In this document: positions 47,901 through 59,900 of the stretch, piece by piece
Position numbering within the stretch: position 1 is the first letter of the stretch
How the letters are laid out: the number at the start of each line of letters is the position of its first letter
Source of the DNA: Pomacea canaliculata
Taxonomy: Eukaryota; Mollusca; Gastropoda; Architaenioglossa; Ampullariidae
Direction: 5' to 3'
Assembly (NCBI RefSeq): GCF_003073045.1
Contig: NC_037600.1
Location: 12,264,758-12,328,757, forward strand
Length of the DNA stretch: 64,000 nucleotides
Notes under the pieces: model-generated
Told to the model about the DNA's origin: nothing
Seen by the model: only the letters and a program-made list of their open reading frames with translations
Databases searched by the model: none
Translations under genes and position numbers: made by a program

Positions 47901-50900
47901 CAGCTGGATTTCCATGTTCGTTACTGGAGTGACAATGCTGTAAGGACTCATTACCTGACCTCGGAATTTTTGGGTCATTCCGCGGCCATAGACCTTCAAC
48001 AAAAGTTCAGTAAGGTAATTAGCGAATCAAACTTCAAGCAAGCTAATTTACTTCAAATTTCTATGGATGGACCTTCTGTAACCTAAACCTTCTTGAAAAA
48101 TTAATAACGACATGATTACCAATCACAATGTTGGTTTGTTAAATGTGGGCAGCTGTGGACTCCATGTTATGCACAATGCATTTAGGCGTGGGTGCGAGGC
48201 TTCTCAATGGGAGCTTGAGTCATTTCTTACATCTGCTTATATCTTGTCAGAGACAGCCCAGCCAGAAGAGAAGATTATATAAAAGTAACTGGTTCCACAT
48301 CTTTTCCAGCCAAGTTCTGTGCTCACCGATGGCTTGAAAACAATTTCTGTTGCTGAAAAAAAGCAATTGTTATGCTTCCATACTTGGAAAAATTTGTCAA
48401 AGCTGCAATGGAGAAAAAAATAACATTGCCAAAGAACAAATCTTTTGATATTGTAAAAGCTGGAGTCTTATCTACCCCTTTGCTTCATGTCGTCTGGCTT
48501 TCTTTAGTTTAATTGCCATATACTTGAACCTTTTTGAGAAAATACCAAGCTGATCAGCCTCTTCTTCCTTTCCTTTGTTTTAGACTTACATGACATTATG
48601 AAAAATCTGATGCACAAATTTATCAAGTCAAATGTACTTAATAAATGTGAAACTGCCCTCCAACTTGTGCAGGTTGATATATGCAACAGTTCTAACCATG
48701 TCAATCTGAGCATTGATCGAACTTGGCTTCAGGGTTGATAGACTACTGGCTGTAGCTAAGAAACAGTCATCAGTAAACGATGGAACTCTCATGGCCTTCA
48801 GAGCTGAATGCAGAGATTTTTTTGAAAGCAGTTTTTCTAAAATTGCAGGATAAATCTCCACTGAAGTACACCCTAGTGAGAAACATAACTTTCTTAAACC
48901 CAAAGACCATGGGGGAAAAAGACAAATCAATACAAAAAATGAAAAAAGGTTTTGTTGTATTGCCAAGGTGTGAAAAGTTTGATGATGTGACTTGTGACAA
49001 GGTATTGTCAGAGTTCCGTAATTTTCTTGACAGTTCTGCAGGTGAGTGTGGTAGTAAGGCTTTGACCCTATGACACAAAGACTGGATAGTTGGTTTTATG
49101 ATGCCCTTGCTGGAAAAAGCAGAGTTTCAGGTGTTGTGGTCTGTTGTCAGACAGTTACTCCTACTCTCTCATGGTCAAGCTACAGTGAAAGAGGATTTTC
49201 ATTCAACAAAGAAACAGTAGCTGACAATCTTAGTCAGACTGCACTAAAAGCACGCAGAGTAATTCTTGATCATATTCACAGTGTGGGAGGGTGGAAAATG
49301 TTGAGATCTCCAAACCACTGATGATATCCGCTTCTAGTGCCTATGGCAGGTATGAACGTTACCTCTCTGAGCAGAAAGCAGCAAAGGAAACAGAAGAAAA
49401 GCAGGTCCACAGAAAGAGAATTAGGAGATGAGCTGGTAATACTCACAAAAGGCTAAAGACCACCAGTGCCGAAGAACGACACCTGCTGGGAACTGGCTGA
49501 CAGACATAGTTTTCCAGGCTGAGAGCAAAAAAGTTTTTCACTTATTGAAAGATCTAACAACAGCGTTTGTTAGCCAAAGACAAGAAGAAGGAGATAACAA
49601 AGATTCAGTCAGACATTGATAGATTACAGGAAGAATTAAAAGGTGTTGAATTGTGACATTCAGAATTAATGTTTATTTCAGTTTAAATAAGCCTGCACAA
49701 TTCTGGTACATGTATGCTATGGAACATGTTAAAAAACCAGAACTATTTAGAGAAATTAGGTTGTTGTAAAGAAATTGTATGTTTAGTATTGGTAAAGCTG
49801 TAGGGTGACAAAGAATTGAATTTCATCAATGAAACTTTTGCTTATAGTAATGGATTGCTTTGTCATTTTGTAATCTTAATCTTATGTGTATTAGTATATC
49901 ATGCTGTTTATGTATATGTTTGCATGTGTTACATGTATTGTAATAAGAATGCTTAAATAATATCTCAAGGTTAAAAATAAATGGGCTGTAATGCTTGACA
50001 GTTTTCGACTCATTCCATCTTTGGTTTAGCATTAGGATCACACTCTTTTCATTCCTCATCTGATCCTCCAATCCTTGGCATTCCTTGTAGTCACAAGAAA
50101 ATGTTTGGTCTACACATCTGTACAACACTAGTTGCCCTTCCGTATTCGCAAAAAACGCTCTTTTTTTCAAAAGTTCTTTAGAAACTTACTCTTTCTTGAA
50201 CTTTGATCTTCTAGTACTACTGTGCATAGCTCTATTTCTATCTCTCTTCCCATTAGAGTGTGTGTGCGAGAGAGAGAGAGACATGAACTGACTTTTGTAT
50301 TACACCAAAGAATGGCTTTCAGGTTTTGCAATTATTATTACTTAGATTTCTAGAAAACTTGGAACATTAACGGTGTATGTTATCAGCGCGCTAAGGACAC
50401 TTTTTAAGTTATCTAATCTAAATATGGCAGACAGGCATCAAAATTAACTCTTTGATTATTTATTACTAGAAATACATGTATTTGAGAACATAGAGAAGAC
50501 CACAGATTCATAAATAATACATCTTTCCGACCACACAAGAGAAAAACTTAAGCATTGATGACTGTCACTTAGGTCCTTTCGAATGCATGAAAGGTCCTTT
50601 TAAGGTCCTTTTTTGGCACCATCCCTGATCCCTGGGAACCCTGTAAATGTATTCAGTAACATGAAGTTTTCATCTTTTTGTGTTTTGCTGATAGTGAGCG
50701 AGTAGAGGAAATCGAGAAGTTATGGGACCTGCTTCTAACCCAGACTGAAAAGAAAGGTATTTTGTTTTTTTTTTTAAAACATTTTTTTTAATTGCTTGCT
50801 GATCCACATAGTTCGTACAGTAAGAAAATTGCAGTGCATTTGTCTGAATGTTAAGATTAATTTGTAATCAGATAGGAACACAGCATTTGTAAGAATTTAA

Positions 50901-53900
50901 AGAAGAAATTTGGATTTTTGTTTACTCTTAAAATGAAGTTTTTTCTCTAAAATTATTTTGAGATGTTAAACTAACAATTCATATATAGGACAGGATAGTA
51001 AAACAACAGTTCAATAAAAGAGTGTAGATTTCGGGCTGTGATAAAGGCATTTCTCTCCTTTTTTTCATCTGCTGAAATAAAAAGAATTATTTGTGTAATA
51101 ACTGTTCTTCTGTTTGTGTGAAGTAGGATATGATTTTTAGCTTAGTTGCCAGTTCATGAATAGAAATAGTTTTCGACCAAAAATGGTTGAAGTTCTTCAC
51201 CCATTGAGAGAAAAGTTAGCAAACTCTCATCACTGTCTGGCAGGTGCTAAACTGTCTGAAGCCTGTCAACAACAGCAGTTCAACAGGAATGTGGAAGATG
51301 TGGAGAGATGGCTTAGTGATATCGAGTCCTCATTAGTGTCGGAGGACTATGGCAAAGTGAGTACTTGAAGAATGTTTCATTAAACTTTGCAGTTATTAGC
51401 ATGCTGGCATTACAAGGACAATGGAAGACTAGCTCTTGAAGGACATGCTTTTTTTTTTTGTAAGGGAGAGCTCCAGCAGCAGCTTGTATCATCAAAGAAA
51501 AAGGGGGAAAAGCTAATTGTTAAAATGGATCAGCACACATAGATAAAATTTAGATACAGGACATTGGATTTATAGGATTCACATCTTTTAAAAGATATAG
51601 GATGTGATTTTTGTTCTATAATGAAGTCTGAGTTTAAATTTTTAGTATATTATCATATGTACTTCCAGTACTATTGCATTTTCTGTACCAGTTTCACTGA
51701 TAGATTTTACATTAAGAATCGTAGCTTATTTCCTAATGTGATTTATGACTGCTTCAGAAAGCAGAGGATCAGCTCTTAATGTCTGATAGGATGCACCTTC
51801 CCCTCCTAGCAGGCTGTTGTCAATGTTCACATATTGATGCATGTTACAATTATTTTATCAAAACTACCATTAAACTCCTAACCTTGTATGATACAATGTT
51901 CCTATGATAGCAATATGTCTCTTCAAGCTTGAAAACCTTTTCTTATGAACTAGATTACAGTATCTGTAGTTGTAGTTGTACTAAAATATTCTGGTTCAAG
52001 TTGCAGTATAACTGACTCCTGTTGGAAATACTGTAATCATAATCACGATAACAATGCAATTTTCTTTACTGTTTTCAGCTCCTCACCCCGCCCCTCATTT
52101 CTTTTCCACCTCCCAGACCTTTTTACTGTTCATGTGTGCTGTCTTTTTAACTTGTTTTCTGTCTTTCATTTTGTTATTTTCTACTCAAATAGCTCCTCCA
52201 GCGATCAGTAAGTTTCCTGGTATATCTCTTGCTCTTTCACCCAGTTCATTTTGATCTCCTGATCTTCTCTAGAGCTGTTATCCCAGATTGTTATTTCCAA
52301 AAATATTTCCAGAAGCCTGTCTGGAACTTTAGAGATAAATGAGTGGCTGGTCTTTTAGGATATGCTAATCAGTGCTTCCCAACGAAGAGCAATTGTTAAG
52401 ACATGCATGCGTTTATGTATATGTGTATGAGTGTGGGTGGGTGCATGCATTTATATGTTTGTGAGTGAGAGAGAGAAGAAAAGTGTGGCCACATCTCTGT
52501 GCATGTGTAGGAGACTGTAGGTTTGTGTATGTGAGAGATAAAAAGAGGAATGTATGTAGTTTGCATCTGTGTGTGTATGTGTGCACACACATGCATGTAT
52601 GTGTGCAAGTGAGCATGCATGAACACAACAGCCAGTCTGGTGTGTACACAAGTTGATTGTTAAGTGCATGCATGCATGTATGTGTGCCTACTTGTTACAT
52701 TATTTTTATCTTGATCATCAAGTATTGGGCGGGGGGTAGTGAGTTAGTGATAGCATATGAAATGAATGAGTGGAACTAGTTTTTGCAGTGTATATGTTGA
52801 GTATGTGTATGTGTGTATAGTTGGCAAATGAGCAGCAGCATAATGCTTCATGCAACAGTGTAATGCTTTTTGAGCCTGGTGTCAGTCCTGGAAATAGATA
52901 ATCAAATAGTTTATGCATTTAGAAGTTTTGTTATGCATTTATCAAATACAGCCATTCACTTATCCTTTTGTCTCCTTTTATTTTTCTAAATAAACTTTTT
53001 ACTATTCAGCCTTTGCATCCTGTTGGTTTGTCTTGCAGTCTTTTTCTGGGTTCTAAAATCTTGGTGATTATAATTCTAAAGGGATAACAGCTCTTCAGAC
53101 AGTGTGCCTTTTGTATCCGTAGCTCTTCTTGTAGTCTGCCTTCTCTATTATCTGTTTTCTCCTTCCTCTTCTGGTTAGTTTATGTTTACTGCCTCACAGT
53201 GCTTTTACCCTGCTTGATTAATTCCTTAACCTTATGCTTGCAAGGTTTTAACTTTCCCTCACAAACTATTTTTTTTTTTAGTTTTATTTATAAAAATTAG
53301 GGCTTGGTAAGTAAGTCACTCTCTAGGCATGCGTAAGGATCTGCTAGAGCGGTAGCATCACATTGTGTCAATACCTGTTGGAGCTTCTGGTGCAGAAAAC
53401 AGTATCGGAAACTCAAACCTCTCATGTATTCCTTAAGATTGCTTTTTTACAAAAAAAAAACACACCTGCCAGACTTGATTTTTAAGAAACCTGCATCTTG
53501 TAGAAATGATGTAGATCCATGGATAGAAAAGTTTACAATTTTTGTATTTTTTATATATGTGTGTATATTATTTTTGCACACACACTGCCTCACACAAGGG
53601 CATATGTCAGATGGGTATGGGATCTTTACATTTTTGCACAGTTTTGCTACTAAATTTTAGAAATATATGTAGATTATTAAATTCTTTGTGCAAATATCTA
53701 ACTGTAAGAACTTAACTTTTTTACAATTTAGCATTTACTTGATTATTTACAGAGTGGAATGTTGTGGCCCACTAAACAAACTTCGCTGTAGAAAAACAAT
53801 TATAGGGAGAGAGGATGTATTCATATGTGGATTAAAATACTTCACAGAAAATGGCTTTTAAAATTAGAGGGAAACATGAAAAATGTATGCCCATGCCTTT

Positions 53901-56900
53901 TTTTCTCATTTTATGTCGGATGTAATCTGATCAACTAAAACAAGTCATCTAACATGCTAAGCATTACATTTGAGACTGTTCTGAAACATGATGACTCTTT
54001 GCTTCTTTGAATGATTTCTTGAGGCACAAGACCAGAAAACCACTTTCTGCCTTTCTGTATTTCTTATGCATTATATGGACTTGTGGTGGGCATCATCTTT
54101 AAGATCACTATTTAAATAATTATTTTGAGATAAAAAATCTATCATCTAAAAGCTTGTAGCATCAAAAATGTTTTGGCTTTGTTGCTGAGAATTTGATCTC
54201 AAGTCGGAAGTACATGAAGTGCTGAGGTAGAATTTTCTTTGTGTCATACTCAAGATTTTTGTATATCATTTCACTCAATCAGAGATATTACTCTTATTTC
54301 TCTTAGTATAAATTTACAAGCAGATGTTTAATTTGTTTCTGTCATAATATGCTTTTTGTACAATATTAGTAGCTGTTACGATGGGATGAGAATACAAGCA
54401 TCAGCACGAAAAGCTTATTAGCTTATCATGAAAAAAAGGTTCCATGTGTTGCTTGTATTATTCAGATTATAGTACATGTTTTGCGGAAGATTTGATCAGT
54501 TTTATCTGCTACACCTGTAATAAAATTATTGCATATGGTGTATAGACTTACATTGTTCAAACCCACAGTATGTGTCTTACAGGATCTGACCAGCGTACAG
54601 AATATGCAGAAGAAGCACACTATGATTGAATCAGATGTGGTATCCCATCAGGTATGTATGTTGAATTCGCAAATAATTTTTACAGCTTGAACAAATTTGA
54701 TGCTGTATGACTGTATGTAAAAGAACAGGTTCTGGTTTCTTCTTTTTTTTCACGTTTTAAAATGAAAATAACTTTTTTTGTAATAATACTTAGTTGCTTA
54801 GTTGTCTTATTACTGTTTAAACAGCAGCCTTGGGCAAATCAAACTATAGCCAGTTACACACTATAACATTTTTCAGTTTTGGGTGTTTTTGCTTGCTTCT
54901 GGTATAATTATTCACTTAATGGGTAACATTTTGATGGCACACCTCTTCAGTTAAGTACTCTTGTACTCAACAGGATCGCATGGAGGCACTCAAATCCCAG
55001 GCTCAACAGTTTGCCAGTGGAGATCACTTTGACAAGGACAACATTAGCAAAAAATCACAAGAAGTCGTAGAGCGATACCTAAAACTAAAGGTAAGGTTTT
55101 GCTCAGTCATTTCTGTGCTTTTTTAAAGGTTGGTAACTAACTCTTGAGGTAAGAGATGCCAAGGGAAAGACATGTACCACGGTAGACAAACAGGCTTTTT
55201 AAAAAATGAATGATATATGTATCTTTCATGACACTTCTGCAAAAGGTCGTAATGAAGCACATTTGGTTAATGTGCGTTGGTCAGCAAAGAACAACAAACA
55301 AGCAGTCTCTTCCAAAATGTACTTATATAATATTATTTTTGCAGAACTTCAATATATAGAGCAAATGGTTGGCCAGAAGCAGTTTTTTTTTTTTAATTTA
55401 AAAAATTTTCTGCAAAAATGTCTTAACATAGCATGAACTTCTGCTCTTTGGAGAGGTCATATGAAAGGTTTCATGAAGTGAGTACATCATAAGATGCGAA
55501 AAAGAATAATGAAAAGATGTGCCGTTGTCATTTGCCATTTTTCTTTTTTTTTTTACTTCGGCAGTGCAGATTACCATTAATCAAGCACATAAACACCACG
55601 AACTCGTCACACTGAAAGAACATATGTCTGCTCTTTTATATGTCAAAAGACTAACAGTGGTGTCCGCTTGTGTTTCTGTCATGGTTTATTGAGTAGATAT
55701 TTTGTTACTTCACTTACAGAAAATGTGCTGTGTTCTTCAGTCTTGATTGTTCTTTCTCTTCCTAGGCCCCTGTGACCCAGCGCCGTCAGAAGTTGCTTCG
55801 AGGCATTGAGCCTTCAGCAGTTCCTGCGGGATGTGGAGGATGAGGAAGACTGGATTAGGGAGAAGGAACCTATTGCTGCCTCCACTAACAGAGGTATGTG
55901 TGTCTTGAATGTTGGCAGGCAGGGTTGGTGATAGTGTTGTTGAGAACTACAATAGTGTCGTCCATTAAGGGCTTTGGTTTTTTTGAAGAACATGTGTATG
56001 AAACATCTGGCACTTTAAAGCAGTTCATAGATCATAGTTGTATGTGATGAATAGGAGACTGTCAGCCGGGACGTGGATTGAGCTAGTTCATGATTGTTTA
56101 GACTGATCAACAGTTATATGTTCAGAAGTGGACTGAGCTAGGATAGCTTAGACTAATCAGCTGTTGGCTATTCAGAAATGTTGTCAGTTTTCCAGATTTG
56201 ATCTGCTTTCAATAAAGGCAAGATTTGAGTATTCTGAGGAGTTTAAAAGGACTATATCCTTTACAGTGCTTTGCTGCAGAATATTTTTATCTACATTTGA
56301 AGACTTTTCAGACAGGCAAATAATTGGAACTACATGCTACTAGTTCATCAAAAAGGACTGAGCACATCTTTAACACTGTGTACTATGGGTTTCTGTATTT
56401 CCGATGCTCTGGGGATACTGGTTTGATTGTTTCAAAAAGTTTATCTACAACAAAAGACATTTGTCAGAAGAGATCAAAATGTGACCATGATTTAAATAAT
56501 AATATAAATGAAAATTGAGTAACTTTTCTCGTGTTCCAGGTCGTGACTGATTGGAGTTCAGAACCTCATGAAAAAGCACCAGGCCTTGCAGGCAGAGTTG
56601 GCAGGCCATGAGCCTCGCATTCAGAATGTTTGCTCTTCTGGCCAGGCTATGATTCGGTGAGGGTCATTTTGCTGTTGACACCATCTCCGGAAAGATAAAA
56701 GACCTGCAAGACAGATGGCAGCAGCTGAAGGTCAGTTCACTTTTGTTTTTGATCCCACATGCAAATTTTCCGCACCTCATAATGATTCCTGTGCAAGATA
56801 TTCCTTTGGAAGATTATTTTTGCTGTTTCTAGCTGCATACAATATCTAGATTTTTTTGTGTTTTGAATGTTGGCAATGTAAATCAGACCTCATTCCATCT

Positions 56901-59900
56901 ACTAATTACTAGTTCTAAAGCAGTTAATTTGTTCTTACAATCCATCAGTTTAAGATAAATGTGTGTCCATAAAAGCTACACATATGCATACACGGAATTT
57001 TTAAGTATACAAGGAGAATTTTTCTACCCACCAATAAGTTTTTAAAATATTTAATATTTGAGTAAATTAGTTAAAAAAATTATTTTAAGATTAAAAACAA
57101 TTTGAGGACAGAGAGCCTGTAGTCCCACAAATGTTGCTTTTAAGATGTTCAGTCAGCTTCTTTATCAGCATTCAAGTGAACTGGTATTCGGCAAACAGCA
57201 AGCAATACATACTGTAGTATTGTTGAACTGTTGCAGCTGCATAATGTAACTTATACATTGTAGTGTTAAATTGTAACAGCAGCATAATGTTGAACTACAA
57301 CAGCAGGATAATGTGGACTGTGCATTGATAATGTTGAATTGTAACAACAGGATAAAGCAAACCAGAGGAAACAAGACCTGGAAGATTCTCTTCAAGCCCA
57401 GCAGTACTTTGCTGATGCTAACGAGGCTGAAACTTGGATGAGGGAGAAGGAACCGATAGCTGCTAACACTGATTATGGCAAGGATGAGGATTCAGCAGAG
57501 GTGGGAGCTGTGCTGAGTTTTGTTGTGCTGTATGCGAGACATTACTTCTTGCTTTTCAAATAATTACAGCACTAAAGTGATAAGTGTTTCAAAGGAAAGT
57601 GAATACTGGTTATTAATGTCACAATCTGTGGTAAATGGTAAATGTGTGTTTTGAGAATAGATCAAAATTTTGTGGAGTTCAAACTTGGCATAGCATGAAG
57701 ATCTGATTTAAGGCTATCTTTTTAATGTATTGATAGAGACATACCAATCCAGACGGTTATTGTTACCTTACAGTGCAGAATATTTGATTCATGTTGTTAG
57801 AGTAGTGTGTTTTCAAAACATAGAGATTATTTTACCAAAATATGATTTAATTTTTGCATATGCTGAATGTTATTAGGATCTTAGGATATGAAGTTGCTGA
57901 CTGCATATTGTTTTCTTTCTTAGAGTGTAGTTGTCCATTCAGAAGACTATACACTATACGAAACAGTTTTTCTTCGAGATGCTGAAAAGCTAGTTTATTG
58001 TGTTTCAGGCACTTCTGAAGAAGCATGAGGCATTTATGTCTGATTTGGAGGCATATCGCAGTGTCATTGAGGGACTACGGGAACAAGCACAGAGCTGCAA
58101 GGTATATTTTAATTTTTTTATTTTTAAAGATACGGCAGAATTTAGTGCACATTAAATAAATTGAATACACTGCATTGAATATGAAACTGTTGATCCTATT
58201 GCAATGACAGTTGTGACTGTAAGTGAGATCTTGCTTGTGGTTAACCTTTGTGATTCTGATGTGATCCTGTTGTCATGCAGCAACAGGAGGCCCCAGTCAT
58301 TGATGACTTTGGAACAGAAAAGGTGATGGCTCTGTATGACCACACTGAGAAGTCTCCACGTGAGATCTCCATGAAGAAGGGTGATGTGTTAACCCTACTG
58401 AACAGCACCAACAAGGTTCTGACAAATTTTGTTGTTCTACGCAAAACTTTTTTGGTAGATATAGATATGTCCCATTCTGTGATATGTTCCTTAGTGATGA
58501 ATTTGTTAAGTTCTGGGTTTTAGAAGGGTTAACAATGAAATACCAAGAAAAATGTTGCTGGAACTCATAATATAATACTGATTATCAAAGGAATGACTGA
58601 AGTGTCTCATTCTTGAATCAAATACCTGAATTATAACTTTAAACAAATTTTTGCTTTTTAGAGTGCTGGAAAAGACCAGATACGAGAGTTAAGATTTTAG
58701 AAATGAAGTACACAGCACATCATGAAGAACAGTAAAACATCCCTATTGAGACTTGCTAAAATCCACCAAAATCAGGCCATAACTTAGAGGGGTCATAGTT
58801 GGGAGATTAATTAACCAGTCTGTTTTCATTCCACTAACCATGACTTTCAACACTTATAATTCAAATAATTCTCTTATAAACCATTTCGTCATGCTTTTTT
58901 TGTTGTTTTCGTTTTTTCTTGTCATATTCTCCTATTGTTAAGCAGTATAGAAGATTTGTAGGGGAACTAACTTTCCAGGGAGGAAAAATTGATCAGTAAA
59001 TATGTACCGTGGCAAACAAAGATGCTGTCTTAAAATGTGCTATTTACATTATATTTTTGAGTGTCGTTTCTGCAAAATAACACAATAAATCAGTCGGTCA
59101 CAATAATTTTATTTTTATGGACATGTGACTTCAGCAAAAAGATCATTTATGAAGCACAATCAACTGATGTGCGCTGACAAAAATGATTTGGCGACAGGTG
59201 ACCCATAGAATAATCAGTCTATTTCAAAATTTAAATATTTTATGTGATTTCTGCAGAAAGTTTCAATGTATGATAAGTAGCCTACCAAAAAAAGTCTTTT
59301 AAAATGTACTTAATTTTTTTCATAATGCAACATTAGCAAAAAGTCGTAATAGAGCACAAACTGTTGGTCATTGGTCAGTATGAAGAGCTAGTCATAATAG
59401 AGATGAAGTTTTATATACCTGTGGGAAAAATTTTTGGGGTTGAACTAAGAGGGGGTTGTGATCAGGAAGGTCTTAATAAAGAGGTTTTACTGTATTAGTT
59501 AAATGGCTAACTTACGCGGTTCATATCAGTTTAACTGATTCATGTTAGCCATCAAGCTAGCGCCTAGCAACCTGCTATGCACAGATGCCTATAGCACGGG
59601 TAATGACTTGCATACTGCTTAATGAAGTGATTAAGGATTGGTCAGCTTAATCTGGCATGCTGTGTTGCAGGACTGGTGGAAAGTGGAGGTAAATGACCGT
59701 CAGGGTTTTGTGCCGGCTGCGTATGTGAAGAAGCTAGACCCCAGCTTGTCAGCTAGCCGCAACAACCTAATGGACGAGTTTACCATTTCTGTTCGTCAGA
59801 ATCAGATAGAGACACAGTGAGTCACTTATTGCTGTCTTAACACTGGCAAAGCTGTTTTGAAGAAAATCTGAATCTGTATATGGCCATCTTGTGTAAAATA

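Noticed and set aside
52054..52254. Hydrophobic frame in a spectrin intron as an alternative exon
   Set aside because: No spectrin-repeat character and no suitable splice sites in phase.
52396..52673. His/Cys/Thr-rich frames on the minus strand
   Set aside because: Translations of the TG/GCAT microsatellite zone in a spectrin intron.
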